In this document: positions 7,603 through 17,027 of the stretch, piece after piece
Layout: each line of letters opens with the position of its first letter
Numbering within the stretch: the first letter of the stretch is position 1
Assembly (NCBI GenBank): GCA_002296885.1
Contig: DBIH01000006.1
Location: 1-28,360 of the forward strand
Direction of reading: 5' to 3'
From: Flavobacterium sp. UBA807
GTDB lineage: Bacteria > Bacteroidota > Bacteroidia > Flavobacteriales > Flavobacteriaceae
DNA length: 28,360 nt
Made by a program: the position numbers and the translations under genes
The notes under the pieces: generated by a model
Databases searched by the model: none
Seen by the model: only the letters and a program-made list of their open reading frames with translations
Told to the model about the DNA's origin: nothing

Positions 7603-8118
7603 CTAATTGTTTATTGCTCCTAATGTTTTATGGATTCTTCTTTTGTGTTTGGTTTGTCTTAGTGCTCTTTCTCCTGAAATTACACTAATGTTTCCGTCAA
7701 TTTCCATCATGGCTAGCTTTACATCTTTAAAATGCTCAACACCATGTTCGCGAATTACTTCTTCCAGTTCCTGAGAAGTGATTTCCAGTTTAGCCAAAGC
7801 TTTGAAATCAATATGACCGTCATGGATTAATATTTCGGGCTTATCCTGAACTAAATTGGTTATGGTTTTTGAATTGTACATTATTTTTTTCAGAATAAAA
7901 TTCAAAACAAATAAAACCAAAGCGGCTACCAATCCACCTTCGAGTGAAGAATTGCTTCCAACCATAGCATTCTGCACCGAGTTACTAATGAGTAAAATCA
8001 GAATGATATCGGCGGTATTGAGCTGTGACAATTCTTTTTTGCCAAAAATGCGGATGGCAATCAGCATAAAAATATAGACTGCAACGCTGCGAAGAATGAT
8101 ATCAAGAAATGGATTCAT
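7603..8118 (-). CDS. YetF/DUF421 family membrane protein
   Basis: A 171-aa protein: three N-terminal transmembrane helices (about residues 5-85) followed by a soluble YetF-type domain. The segment IAIRIFGKKELSQLNTADIILILLISNSVQNAMVG is the typical DUF421 N-terminal region, and the C-terminal part (KPEILIHDGHIDFKAL, SQELEEVIREHGVEHFKDVKLAMMEIDGNISV) is the YetF domain. Its biological role is not well defined. It is the first gene of the three-gene membrane operon and begins only 12 nt beyond the clpC terminator hairpin. It therefore depends either on read-through from clpC or on a promoter inside the clpC 3' end. Confidence 0.88.
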   Translation of the reverse strand: MNPFLDIILRSVAVYIFMLIAIRIFGKKELSQLNTADIILILLISNSVQNAMVGSNSSLEGGLVAALVLFVLNFILKKIMYNSKTITNLVQDKPEILIHDGHIDFKALAKLEITSQELEEVIREHGVEHFKDVKLAMMEIDGNISVISGERALRQTKHKRRIHKTLGAINN

Positions 8119-8124
8119 AAGTTT

Positions 8125-8156
8125 AATAAAAAAGCCACGATTTTATTCGTGGCTTT
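8125..8156 (-). terminator. Intrinsic terminator after clpC
   Basis: The minus-strand RNA has the stem AAAGCCACGA/TCGTGGCTTT (10 bp, 6-nt loop; plus coordinates 8131-8140 with 8147-8156) followed by a U-rich run. It lies 18 nt after the clpC stop and immediately before the yetF-like gene. Confidence 0.85.
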
Positions 8157-8174
8157 AAGTTAATTATTTATGTT

Positions 8175-10718
8175 TTAGCTTGTAGGCTTTTTAGCTTTTT
8201 TAATGGTAACTGTCAACTCTTGTGTTGTCTCGTCTAAATCCATAAAAATCTCATCACCTGAAGCTATTTTAGAAGTAATGATTTCTTCAGCTAAAGCATC
8301 TTCAACATATTTTTGAATGGCTCTTTTTAAAGGACGCGCACCAAATTGCTTGTCGAAACCTTTTTCAGCAATAAATGCTTTTGCAGCATCAGAAAGTTTA
8401 AGGTTATAGCCTAATTCTGCAATTCTGCCGTATAGTTTTTTCAGTTCGATTTCGATAATCAAGTCGATGTCGTGTTTTTCCAACGGATTGAAAACAATTA
8501 CATCGTCAATTCTGTTAAGGAATTCAGGAGCGAAGGTTTTCTTCAATGCATTTTCGATTACACTTTTCGAATTGTCATCGGCTGCTGCAATTTTGGCTGC
8601 AGTTCCGAAACCAACGCCTTGCCCGAAGTCTTTCAACTGACGTGCTCCAACGTTAGAGGTCATAATAATGATGGTATTCTTGAAATCGATTTTACGACCT
8701 AAACTATCAGTCAGATAACCATCGTCTAAAACCTGTAGCATCATATTAAATACATCAGGATGCGCTTTTTCAATCTCATCTAAAAGAACCACACAATATG
8801 GTTTTCTTCTGACTTTCTCGGTCAATTGTCCGCCTTCTTCATAACCAACATATCCGGGAGGAGCTCCAATCAATCTAGAGATGGCGAATTTCTCCATATA
8901 TTCACTCATGTCAATACGAACCAATGCATCTTCAGAATCGAAAAGCTCTTTAGCTAAAACTTTGGCTAATTGTGTTTTACCAACTCCAGTTTGTCCGAGG
9001 AAAATAAAGGAGCCAATTGGTCGGTTCGGATCTTTCAATCCAGCACGGTTTCTTTGGATAGAACGTGCTATTTTAAGTACTGCTTCGTCCTGACCAATTA
9101 CTTTTCCTTTGATTAATTCCGGTAAATGGGCCAGTTTATTGCTTTCGGTTTGTGCGATACGATTAACTGGAATTCCGGTCATCATCGAAACTACATCGGC
9201 TACATTATCTTCGGTTACACGAATACGGTTGCTTTTAGAATCTTCTTCCCATTGCTCTTGTGCAATTGCTAAATCTTTTTCAAGACGTTTTTCATCATCT
9301 CGAAGTTTGGCAGCCTCTTCATATTTCTGTTTTTTGACTACAGAATTTTTTAATTCCCGCACTTCATCCAACTGGCGTTCTAAATCAAGGATTTGTTTTG
9401 GAACATCAATATTGGTAATGTGAACTCTCGATCCAGCTTCATCCAAAGCATCAATGGCTTTGTCAGGAAGGAAACGTTCCGACATGTATCTGTTAGTCAA
9501 TTTCACACAAGCTTCGATAGCTTCGTCAGTATAAATTACATTATGATGATCTTCATATTTGTTTTTGATGTTATTCAATATCATAATCGTTTCTTCTACA
9601 GAAGTAGGTTCTACAATCACTTTTTGGAAACGTCTTTCCAAAGCACCATCTTTTTCGATATATTGTCTGTACTCGTCAAGTGTCGTGGCACCAATACATT
9701 GTATTTCACCACGTGCTAAAGCGGGTTTAAACATATTAGAAGCGTCAAGCGAACCTGTTGCGCCACCGGCACCAACAATAGTATGAATTTCATCAATGAA
9801 AAGAATGATGTCATCATTTTTTTCCAATTCATTCATTACCGCTTTCATTCTTTCTTCAAACTGACCACGATATTTTGTTCCTGCAACTAAAGAAGCTAAA
9901 TCCAATGTTACTACTCTTTTGTTGAATAAAATTCGAGAAACTTTCTTTTGAATGATACGCAGCGCTAAACCTTCGGCGATGGCTGATTTACCAACACCTG
10001 GTTCACCAATCAATAACGGATTGTTTTTCTTTCTACGACTCAAAATCTGAGAAACCCTTTCGATTTCTTTTTCACGACCCACAACCGGATCGAGTTTTCC
10101 TTCTTCGGCCAATTCAGTTAAATCACGACCAAAATTATCCAGAACAGGCGTTTTAGATTTTTTATTGGTCTTATTCGCCGGATTGTTGAAATTGCCTTCC
10201 TTTAAACTGTCATCTTGTCCTGAGTCTTCATTATAAGATTCGTTTGTTGGCAAATTATCATTAAAATCTTCTTCGTTTGGTGTCATATTTAAATACTGTT
10301 CTTTAACTACATTATAGTCGATTTTCAGACGATGCAGTAGTTTGGTTGTTGGATCATTCTCATTTCTTAGAATGCACAATAATAAATGTGCCGTACTGAT
10401 AGACGAACTTTGAAAAACTTTCGCCTCCAAAAAGGTAGTTTTCAAAGCGCGTTCCGCTTGACGAGTCAAGTGTAGGTTCTTTTTTTCGTTGCTCATGTCA
10501 ACGTTAGGATTTGCAGGGCTTAATATTTCAACTTTCTTTCTTAGATGTTCCAAATCAATTGAAAGATTATTGAGAATAGTTATTGCTTTACCATTTCCAT
10601 CTCTTAAAATCCCGAGCATTAAATGCTCGGTCCCAATAAAGTCGTGCCCCAATCGCAAAGCTTCCTCTTTACTATAGGTTATCACGTCTTTAACTCTTGG
10701 TGAAAAATTATCATCCAT
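8175..10718 (-). CDS. clpC: ClpC-type AAA+ ATPase of the Clp protease
   Basis: Hexameric HSP100 unfoldase that feeds proteins into ClpP; it acts in protein quality control in the cytoplasm. The 847-aa chain has two Clp_N repeats (about 1-145) and an acidic, Asn-rich linker (about 146-190). The first AAA+ domain has Walker A GEPGVGKS at 238-245 and Walker B ILFIDE at 305-310. A UVR-like coiled-coil segment ([19 protein letters not shown]) near 465-483 separates it from the second AAA+ domain, with Walker A GQTGVGKT at 575-582. A GVGFG loop at 701-705 is the ClpP-docking signature, so this is a protease partner rather than a ClpB disaggregase. It is divergent from gyrA. A terminator follows the stop. 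Confidence 0.96.
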   Translation of the reverse strand: MDDNFSPRVKDVITYSKEEALRLGHDFIGTEHLMLGILRDGNGKAITILNNLSIDLEHLRKKVEILSPANPNVDMSNEKKNLHLTRQAERALKTTFLEAKVFQSSSISTAHLLLCILRNENDPTTKLLHRLKIDYNVVKEQYLNMTPNEEDFNDNLPTNESYNEDSGQDDSLKEGNFNNPANKTNKKSKTPVLDNFGRDLTELAEEGKLDPVVGREKEIERVSQILSRRKKNNPLLIGEPGVGKSAIAEGLALRIIQKKVSRILFNKRVVTLDLASLVAGTKYRGQFEERMKAVMNELEKNDDIILFIDEIHTIVGAGGATGSLDASNMFKPALARGEIQCIGATTLDEYRQYIEKDGALERRFQKVIVEPTSVEETIMILNNIKNKYEDHHNVIYTDEAIEACVKLTNRYMSERFLPDKAIDALDEAGSRVHITNIDVPKQILDLERQLDEVRELKNSVVKKQKYEEAAKLRDDEKRLEKDLAIAQEQWEEDSKSNRIRVTEDNVADVVSMMTGIPVNRIAQTESNKLAHLPELIKGKVIGQDEAVLKIARSIQRNRAGLKDPNRPIGSFIFLGQTGVGKTQLAKVLAKELFDSEDALVRIDMSEYMEKFAISRLIGAPPGYVGYEEGGQLTEKVRRKPYCVVLLDEIEKAHPDVFNMMLQVLDDGYLTDSLGRKIDFKNTIIIMTSNVGARQLKDFGQGVGFGTAAKIAAADDNSKSVIENALKKTFAPEFLNRIDDVIVFNPLEKHDIDLIIEIELKKLYGRIAELGYNLKLSDAAKAFIAEKGFDKQFGARPLKRAIQKYVEDALAEEIITSKIASGDEIFMDLDETTQELTVTIKKAKKPTS

Positions 10719-10737
10719 AAATATATAATTGGTAACG

Positions 10738-10771
10738 TAAATTTAGTTATTCAGAATGATTCTAACAAAAA
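10738..10771 (-). promoter_or_regulatory. Candidate clpC promoter
   Basis: The minus strand reads TTTTTG (10766-10771), then a 20-nt spacer, then TAAATTTA (10738-10745), one base off TAnnTTTG. It ends 19 nt before the clpC start. Confidence 0.4.
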
Positions 10772-10929
10772 CCATTCCGACTAAATGTACTGTCAGCTAA
10801 TTGACAAAAAAAAAGCCAATAATAAAAGTAGGTAAGAGACTAACTTATTAACTAAAAATCGCCCCTATTTTGTTAATAAATCATTGAAATTTATGATTGG
10901 AAAATGCTTCTGATTTTTTTTAATTGCCC

Positions 10930-10937
10930 TATATTAG
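10930..10937 (+). promoter_or_regulatory. Candidate gyrA -7 element
   Basis: TATATTAG matches seven of the eight positions allowed by TAnnTTTG and lies about 45 nt before the gyrA ATG. A TTCTG stands 17 nt upstream in the -33 region. The assignment is tentative. Confidence 0.4.
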
Positions 10938-10982
10938 CACGTTTCGAATTTAAAGTAATTTTTATTAAATAATTTATAAAAT

Positions 10983-13598
10983 ATGTCTGACGGAGAAAGG
11001 TTAATTCCGATTAACATCGAAGATGAAATGAAATCAGCATACATCGATTATTCGATGTCTGTAATTGTCTCAAGAGCATTGCCTGACGTGCGCGACGGTT
11101 TAAAACCGGTACACCGACGAGTGTTATACGGAATGTATGATTTAGGAGTTTTTTCAAATAGAGCCCACAAAAAATCCGCAAGAATTGTTGGGGAAGTCTT
11201 AGGAAAGTATCATCCACACGGAGATACTTCGGTTTATGATGCGATGGTGCGTATGGCTCAGGAATGGAGTTTACGTTATCTGTTGGTTGACGGTCAGGGT
11301 AATTTTGGTTCTATTGATGGTGATAGCCCTGCTGCGATGCGTTATACCGAAGCCCGAATGAAAAAAATGTCGGAAGACATTATGGCAGATATCGACAAAG
11401 AAACAGTTGATTTCCAATTAAATTTTGACGATACGTTGCAGGAACCGACAGTAATGCCAACGCGGGTTCCTAACTTGCTTATAAATGGAGCTTCCGGAAT
11501 TGCAGTAGGTATGGCCACAAATATGGCACCTCACAACTTAACAGAAGTCATTGACGGAACATTAGCATATATTGATAACAACGATATTGAAATTGACGAA
11601 TTAATCTCGCATATTAAAGCTCCGGATTTTCCAACTGGAGGAACTATATATGGTATGGAAGGGGTGCGCGAAGCTTTCAAAACAGGAAGAGGAAGAATCG
11701 TTATCCGTGCTAAGGTAAATTTTGAAGAAGCAAACGGAAAAGAATGCATCGTAGTTTCTGAAATTCCATATCAGGTTAACAAGGCAGAAATGATCAAGAA
11801 AACTGCCGATTTGATTAACGAAAAGAAAATCGAAGGTATTTCAAACATCCGCGATGAATCGGACAGAACCGGAATGCGGATTGTTTATGAGTTAAGACGT
11901 GATGCTGTTCCAAATGTGGTTTTGAATACACTTTTCAAATTCACACAATTGCAATCTTCTTTTAGTGTAAACAACATTGCATTGGTAAACGGAAGACCAC
12001 AAATGCTGAATCTTAAAGATTTGATTCATTATTTCGTAGAACACCGCCATGAAGTTGTAGTAAGAAGAACGCAGTTCGAATTGCGCAAAGCAGAAGAAAG
12101 AGCACATATCTTGGAAGGTTTGATTATTGCTTCGGATAATATTGATGAAGTAATTGCATTAATCCGAGCTTCGAAAGACGGTGATGAGGCAAGAGCTAAA
12201 TTAATCGAAAGATTCAATTTGTCAGATATCCAAGCTCGTGCCATTGTTGAAATGCGTCTGCGTCAGTTAACAGGTCTTGAGCAAGACAAGTTAAGAGCTG
12301 AATATGAGGAAATCATGAAATTAATCCAACGCTTAAAAGATTTGTTAGCAAACAAAGATTTAAGAATGGAATTGATTAAAGAAGAATTGATTGAAATCAA
12401 AGAAAAATATGGCGACGAGCGTCGCTCAAATATCGAATATTCCGGCGGTGACGTAAGTATAGAAGATTTAATTGCCGATGAAAATGTGGTGATTACGATT
12501 TCGCATGCAGGTTATATCAAACGTACCAATTTATCGGAATACAAAACCCAAAATAGAGGTGGAGTTGGACAAAAAAGTGCCGGAACTAGAGACCAGGATT
12601 TCTTGGAGCACATGTATGTCGCAACAAATCATCAATACATGATGTTTTTTACACAAAAAGGAAAATGTTTCTGGATGCGTGTTTACGAAATTCCGGAAGG
12701 AAGCAAAACCGCCAAAGGTAGAGCGCTTCAAAACCTTATTAATATCGAATCTGATGATAAAGTAAAAGCATTTATCTGTACCCAAGATTTAAAAGATAAA
12801 GATTATACAACTACTCATAATTTGGTAATGGCAACCAAAAAAGGCCAGATTAAGAAAACGTCTTTGGATAAGTATTCTAAACCAAGAGCTAATGGAGTAG
12901 CTGCTATCACTATCCGTGAGGACGATGAATTAATTGGAGCACAATTAACCAACGGTCAGAGCCAGATTATTATGGCTGTTAAATCAGGGAAACTGGTTCG
13001 TTTTGAAGAAAGTAAAACCCGCCCAATGGGAAGAACCGCTTCAGGAGTGCGTGGAATCAGCTTAAAAGATGAGACCGATGAAGTAATTGGCATGATTACT
13101 GTAAACGACATGGAGAGTGAAATTCTTGTAGTTGCTGAAAACGGCTACGGAAAACGTTCTGCACTTGAAGATTACAGAATTACAAACCGCGGTGGAAAAG
13201 GAGTTAAAACGCTGAACATCACTGAGAAGACAGGTAAGCTGATTTCGATTGATTCGGTTACTGACAATGATGATTTGATGATTATCAATAAATCAGGATT
13301 GACTATCAGAATGGCAGTTGAAGATTTACGTGTAATGGGTAGAGCAACGCAAGGAGTGAAGCTTATCAATATCAAAGGAAATGATTCGATTGCTGCAGTT
13401 ACTAAGGTAATGAAAGACGAAGAAGAACAAGAGCTTGACGAAGAAGGAAATGTAATTGAAGTGGAAGCTATTGAAAGGGTAAAACCGGTAATGGAAGTTC
13501 TTGAAGATGACGGTTCGGCAATTGATGATGATGAAGAGGACGACGATGATATCGTAGAAGACGATGATGTTGAAGATGATTCTGATGACGATGAATAA
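10983..13598 (+). CDS. gyrA: DNA gyrase subunit A
   Basis: Breakage-reunion subunit of DNA gyrase, which introduces negative supercoils with GyrB. The 871-aa chain begins with the canonical [29 protein letters not shown] region. The catalytic tyrosine is Tyr121 (AMRYTEARM). The quinolone-determining region reads [10 protein letters not shown], so the equivalents of E. coli Ser83 and Asp87 are Thr82 and Asp86. The GyrA box reads QNRGGVG at 523-529, at the start of the C-terminal beta-pinwheel, and distinguishes it from topoisomerase IV. The C-terminus is very acidic: 23 of the last 33 residues are Asp or Glu. gyrB is not in the window. A hairpin terminator follows 7 nt after the stop. Confidence 0.97.
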   Translation: MSDGERLIPINIEDEMKSAYIDYSMSVIVSRALPDVRDGLKPVHRRVLYGMYDLGVFSNRAHKKSARIVGEVLGKYHPHGDTSVYDAMVRMAQEWSLRYLLVDGQGNFGSIDGDSPAAMRYTEARMKKMSEDIMADIDKETVDFQLNFDDTLQEPTVMPTRVPNLLINGASGIAVGMATNMAPHNLTEVIDGTLAYIDNNDIEIDELISHIKAPDFPTGGTIYGMEGVREAFKTGRGRIVIRAKVNFEEANGKECIVVSEIPYQVNKAEMIKKTADLINEKKIEGISNIRDESDRTGMRIVYELRRDAVPNVVLNTLFKFTQLQSSFSVNNIALVNGRPQMLNLKDLIHYFVEHRHEVVVRRTQFELRKAEERAHILEGLIIASDNIDEVIALIRASKDGDEARAKLIERFNLSDIQARAIVEMRLRQLTGLEQDKLRAEYEEIMKLIQRLKDLLANKDLRMELIKEELIEIKEKYGDERRSNIEYSGGDVSIEDLIADENVVITISHAGYIKRTNLSEYKTQNRGGVGQKSAGTRDQDFLEHMYVATNHQYMMFFTQKGKCFWMRVYEIPEGSKTAKGRALQNLINIESDDKVKAFICTQDLKDKDYTTTHNLVMATKKGQIKKTSLDKYSKPRANGVAAITIREDDELIGAQLTNGQSQIIMAVKSGKLVRFEESKTRPMGRTASGVRGISLKDETDEVIGMITVNDMESEILVVAENGYGKRSALEDYRITNRGGKGVKTLNITEKTGKLISIDSVTDNDDLMIINKSGLTIRMAVEDLRVMGRATQGVKLINIKGNDSIAAVTKVMKDEEEQELDEEGNVIEVEAIERVKPVMEVLEDDGSAIDDDEEDDDDIVEDDDVEDDSDDDE

Positions 13599-13605
13599 AA
13601 ATTCC

Positions 13606-13635
13606 AAATCACCAATTAGTTTTAATTGGTGATTT
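13606..13635 (+). terminator. Terminator after gyrA
   Basis: AAATCACCAATTA-GTTT-TAATTGGTGATTT forms a 13-bp perfect stem with a 4-nt loop, followed by TATTT. It lies between gyrA and the TPR gene. The stem is fairly AT-rich and the U-tract is broken, so some read-through into the TPR gene is possible; no good promoter is visible in the remaining 28 nt. Confidence 0.75.
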
Positions 13636-13663
13636 TATTTAAATAAAAATTAAAAAAACTAAA

Positions 13664-14974
13664 ATGAGAATAAAACAAATTGTATTAGCTTCGGCTGTAT
13701 TAGTTTCGGTTTCGGCATTCGCCCAGAAAGACGAATTGAAAGTGTTAAAGAAAATTTATGCGAAAGATATTCCAACCACAAATGATATGGTTGAATATAA
13801 AGCAAATGTTGCAAAACTAAGCACACTTGCAACGGAAGAAGGAGATAAGATTTATGCTAACTTCTATAAAGCAATGTTGCCTGTCCTTGAAGTTAATTCT
13901 TTTGGAGCTACTGTAACTCCTGATCAAATTGCCAATACTTATAATTTAAAAGCAATTACCGACTTAGCAGCTGCTTTGAACGCTACTTTAGATTATGAGA
14001 AAAAGACTGGCAAAAAACTTTATACAGATGATATTAATGAAACTATCAATACGACGAAGCCTACTCTTGTAAACATTGCGGTAGGGCTAGGAGACAATAA
14101 AAAATTCAAAGAAGCTTCAGATGTATTGTATGCTGTTTATCTTTTAGATAAAAAAGATACTGACAAATTGTTTTATGCAGCAAGTTACTCCGTAAATGGT
14201 TTAGACTATGATAAAGCTTTAGATTATTACAATCAGTTGAAAGCATTAAATTATTCAGGAGAAGGTACAGTTTATTGGGCAACTAACAAGACTTCAAAAA
14301 AAGAAGAAACCTTTGCAAGTAAAGAAGAAAGGGCTCTTTTTATCAAAACAGGAACTCGCGAGAAGCCAAGAGATGAAAAAATAGAATCGAAAAAAGGTGA
14401 AATCTATAAAAATATTGCCTTAATATTAGTTGAAAAAGGTAAAATTGATGATGCAAAAGCTGCTATTGCTGAAGCAAAAAAAGAAAATCCGAATGACAGT
14501 TCACTAATCTTGACAGAAGCTGATTTGTATTTAAAAATAAATGATACTGCAACTTATGCTAAGTTGGTTAATGAAGCAATAGCTAAAGACCCTAACAATC
14601 CTGATTTATATTATAATTTAGGAGTAGTTAATGGTAATCTTAATAAACTTGACGAAGCTGAGAAATATTATAAAAAGGCATTAGAAATCGATCCAAATTA
14701 TTTCAATGCCAATTTAAACTTGGCGGAATTGAAATTAAGAGCTGATGAAAAATTTGTGAATGAAATGAATAAGCTTGGAACTTCTGAAAAAGATAACAAG
14801 CGATATGAAGTAATAAAAGCTGAAAGAGAAAAGAATTTCAAAGCGGCTTTACCTTACCTGGAAAAAGCTGTTGAACTTAAAGGTGATAATGAATCTGCAA
14901 AGAAAACCTTATTAAGCGTTTATAATGCACTTGAAATGACCGATAAATACAAAGCCTTAAAAGCTAAAATGTAA
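13664..14974 (+). CDS. Secreted/periplasmic tetratricopeptide-repeat protein
   Basis: A 436-aa protein with a signal peptide (MRIKQIVLASAVLV...; likely cleavage after SAFA, residue 20, leaving N-terminal Gln). No lipobox Cys is present, so it is probably periplasmic. The C-terminal half contains TPR units; the best is near residues 311-355 (YYNLGVVNGNLNKLDEAEKYYKKALEIDP), with others near 255-290 and 385-430. The N-terminal half is helical and repeat-like but more diverged. TPR proteins scaffold protein complexes, and no enzymatic motif is seen. It follows gyrA by 65 nt with a hairpin in between and ends before a strong hairpin. The specific role is unknown. Confidence 0.85.
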   Translation: MRIKQIVLASAVLVSVSAFAQKDELKVLKKIYAKDIPTTNDMVEYKANVAKLSTLATEEGDKIYANFYKAMLPVLEVNSFGATVTPDQIANTYNLKAITDLAAALNATLDYEKKTGKKLYTDDINETINTTKPTLVNIAVGLGDNKKFKEASDVLYAVYLLDKKDTDKLFYAASYSVNGLDYDKALDYYNQLKALNYSGEGTVYWATNKTSKKEETFASKEERALFIKTGTREKPRDEKIESKKGEIYKNIALILVEKGKIDDAKAAIAEAKKENPNDSSLILTEADLYLKINDTATYAKLVNEAIAKDPNNPDLYYNLGVVNGNLNKLDEAEKYYKKALEIDPNYFNANLNLAELKLRADEKFVNEMNKLGTSEKDNKRYEVIKAEREKNFKAALPYLEKAVELKGDNESAKKTLLSVYNALEMTDKYKALKAKM

Positions 14975-14995
14975 TTATCCAAACTAAATGCAAAC

Positions 14996-15028
14996 AAAAA
15001 AGTCCCGATTTAATCGGGACTTTTTATT
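14996..15028. terminator. Bidirectional terminator between convergent genes
   Basis: GTCCCGA-TTTAA-TCGGGAC (15002-15020) is flanked by A-runs on the left and T-runs on the right, so it can end the TPR transcript on the plus strand and the small secreted-protein transcript on the minus strand. Confidence 0.9.
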
Positions 15029-15064
15029 TCCTAAACTAACCAAAATTATATTTAAAAAAAATAA

Positions 15065-15424
15065 TTATGCAACACCGTTTTCCTGAGTAGAAACTTTTTT
15101 CAGGAAAGATCTGATTAATACACTGTTTGTTTTGATACCAGAGTTAATCAATTGTTTTTTGCTGAATGTTCCGTTTGATGTATTGTTTGAAGTTTTTTTA
15201 GAACCCATGAACCAAACTGCGAAATCCATTGAAGCTGCAACACTGCTATCAGTAGTGATAATCATTTTCGCCTCTTTAGAAACTGAAACCTGAGTTGAAG
15301 TAGTTGCAACAACACTTGCAGTAGTTGTTTGAGCAAATGCTCCAGTTGAAGATAATACTAATAATACGAATGCAACAAATAATTTGATGTTTGTTTGAGT
15401 TCTATTGTTATTAGCTGTTTTCAT
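15065..15424 (-). CDS. Small secreted protein of unknown function
   Basis: A 119-aa protein that I do not recognise. It has a rather long polar N-terminal segment, then a hydrophobic core (LFVAFVLLVLSSTGAFA) with a likely cleavage site after residue 31 and Gln following, as in other secreted proteins of this window. The mature part of about 88 residues is rich in Ser, Thr, Val and Lys, has no Cys, and contains one aromatic patch (MDFAVWFMGSKK). Its coding status is supported by the signal peptide, the exact TAnnTTTG element 31 nt upstream of the ATG, and the bidirectional terminator downstream. No neighbour suggests a role. Confidence 0.75.
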   Translation of the reverse strand: MKTANNNRTQTNIKLFVAFVLLVLSSTGAFAQTTTASVVATTSTQVSVSKEAKMIITTDSSVAASMDFAVWFMGSKKTSNNTSNGTFSKKQLINSGIKTNSVLIRSFLKKVSTQENGVA

Positions 15425-15724
15425 AATCGATTTGGTTTCGTTGTTATTTCTGATTCAAAACTACTGCAACACTTCTCAGACAGAAAATATTTTCGATAAC
15501 TAACCGTAAAAGTCGTTTAATCGACAAATTCAATGAATTCGGGGGTTTTCAGCGTTTTTTTTGTGCATTTCGTCTATAAAATGTTAAAAAAACGTGTATT
15601 TCATCGATGAAAAACCAATATTTTCTATGAACTGCAACATCCAAATGATTATCATAACCACAAATCGAGGAATACTGATAAAATCTTAGTAAATTAGCAT
15701 CATAATCTAATCTTCGCATTCAAA
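15425..15724. other. 300-nt divergent intergenic region with three palindromes
   Basis: No gene is visible. Besides the minus-strand promoter it holds GTCGTTTAATCGAC (15512-15525, arms GTCG/CGAC), AATTCA-A-TGAATT (15527-15539) and a perfect 14-bp palindrome TTTCATCGATGAAA (15599-15612). TAAATTAG at 15690-15697 may be the -7 element of the plus-strand operon. The palindromes could be operators; no regulator is identified. Confidence 0.6.
15456..15463 (-). promoter_or_regulatory. Candidate promoter of the small secreted protein
   Basis: The minus strand reads TAGTTTTG, an exact TAnnTTTG match, 31 nt before the ATG. TTCTG lies 17 nt further upstream in the -33 region; a strict TTG is not present at the ideal distance. 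Confidence 0.5.
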
Positions 15725-16057
15725 ATGAAAGTTGATCACAAAGGCCACATTACAACTATTAGGAATACTCAATGCAATACAGCAGAGTTTTATCAAAAAT
15801 TAAGTAAGGAGTATAATAGTTATAAATCTCAAAACCTGATAATCGATTTGTCGCATGATAAAGCAATTACAATGGCAGATGTCAAATTGTTTCTTGATAT
15901 GACGAAGACACACAAAAAAGAAAAAAAATCACTTGTTCTTGTTGCAGATAATATTGATTTTAACAGTGTCCCTGCAAAACTTATCGTAGTTCCAACAATT
16001 CTTGAAGCTCATGACATTATTGAAATGGAAGAAATTGAACGCGATTTAGGATTTTAG
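15725..16057 (+). CDS. STAS-like protein upstream of rnz
   Basis: A 110-aa soluble protein. Alternating strands and helices, with the core NLIIDLSHDKAITMADVKLFLDMTKTHKK followed by SLVLVAD and a C-terminal VVPTILEAHDIIEMEEIERDLGF, resemble the STAS/anti-sigma-factor-antagonist fold (strand, helix, strand, helix). The usual phosphorylated Ser in a DSS/DTS motif is not obvious, so it may not be a phosphoswitch. It lies 23 nt before rnz and is probably co-transcribed with it. Fold assignment is an inference from the pattern; function is unknown. Confidence 0.75.
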   Translation: MKVDHKGHITTIRNTQCNTAEFYQKLSKEYNSYKSQNLIIDLSHDKAITMADVKLFLDMTKTHKKEKKSLVLVADNIDFNSVPAKLIVVPTILEAHDIIEMEEIERDLGF

Positions 16058-16080
16058 TTTTAAAACTTTCAACACATCAA

Positions 16081-16989
16081 ATGAAATTAACCATTCTTGG
16101 CTGTTATGCCGCAACTCCACGTACCATAACGAATCCAACTTCGCAGGTATTGGAAATTAATAACAGGATGTTCCTGATTGATTGTGGCGAAGGAACTCAG
16201 GTACAGTTGCGAAAAAACAAACTCAAATTTTCCAAAATCAACCACATATTTATTTCGCATTTGCATGGCGACCATTTTTATGGATTGGTAGGTTTGATTT
16301 CTACTTTTATGTTGCTCAACCGGCAAACTGATTTGCATGTATATGGCCCGAAAGGCATAAAAGAGATTGTATTGCTTCAGCTACGTTATTCAAATTCGTT
16401 TACAGGTTACAATCTTTATTTTCACGAATTGACTTCTAAGGAAACTGAAATTGTCTATGAAGATGAAAAAGTAGTGGTTAAAACAATTCCTCTAAAACAC
16501 CGCATTTATACAAATGGATTTCTCTTTGAAGAAAAACCAAAAGAACGCAAACTGAACTTAGAAGCAGTTGAAAAATATAAAATAGATGTAGCATATTATC
16601 AAAAGATTAAATATGGTGGCGATATTAAGCTGGATGATGAAAGCATTATTCCCAATGCTGATTTGACTTTTGATCCTGAACCTGCCAAAAGCTATGCCTT
16701 TTGCAGTGATACTATGTACGATGAATCGATAATTCCGATTATTCAAAATTGCGATGTTCTCTATCATGAAACAACGTTTCTTGAATCGGAAGCGGATAAA
16801 GCAGAGAGCACTATGCACAGTACTGCCAAACAGGCAGCCTTGATTGCAGATAAAGCTAATGTAAAGCAATTGATTTTGGGACATTACAGCACGCGTTATT
16901 CAAATCTTGAATTGTTCCGTCAGGAAGCCGAATCACTATTTCCGAATGTACTTTTGGCCGATGATGGTAAAGTTTTTGAATTTGAATAA
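16081..16989 (+). CDS. rnz: Ribonuclease Z (tRNA 3' endonuclease)
   Basis: Zinc-dependent metallo-beta-lactamase-fold endonuclease that removes 3' trailers from tRNA precursors. The 302-aa length is that of the short RNase Z form. The Zn-binding motif HLHGDH is at residues 60-65 (FISHLHGDHFYGL). The N-terminal TILGCYAATPR and FLIDCGEGTQVQLR, the internal CSDT segment (metal-binding Asp) and the HETTF and LGHYSTRY histidine motifs complete the active site. It lies between the STAS-like gene (23 nt) and pdxH (38 nt) in a probable operon. Nothing unusual is seen in the protein. Confidence 0.96.
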   Translation: MKLTILGCYAATPRTITNPTSQVLEINNRMFLIDCGEGTQVQLRKNKLKFSKINHIFISHLHGDHFYGLVGLISTFMLLNRQTDLHVYGPKGIKEIVLLQLRYSNSFTGYNLYFHELTSKETEIVYEDEKVVVKTIPLKHRIYTNGFLFEEKPKERKLNLEAVEKYKIDVAYYQKIKYGGDIKLDDESIIPNADLTFDPEPAKSYAFCSDTMYDESIIPIIQNCDVLYHETTFLESEADKAESTMHSTAKQAALIADKANVKQLILGHYSTRYSNLELFRQEAESLFPNVLLADDGKVFEFE

Positions 16990-17027
16990 AAATATTAATG
17001 GTAATTTCGCAATATAAAATACAAAAG

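Noticed and set aside
8133..8156. Hairpin before yetF as a riboswitch or leader
   Set aside because: The perfect stem followed by a U-tract 18 nt after the clpC stop is explained as the clpC terminator.
11200..11260. Fluoroquinolone-resistance allele in gyrA
   Set aside because: Thr82/Asp86 equivalents look wild type for flavobacteria; no change suggestive of resistance is seen.
13172..13615. Long Ser-rich frame antisense to the gyrA 3' end
   Set aside because: It is the complement of the Asp/Glu codon run (GAT/GAA) of the GyrA tail; no independent promoter or start context, and gyrA is certain.
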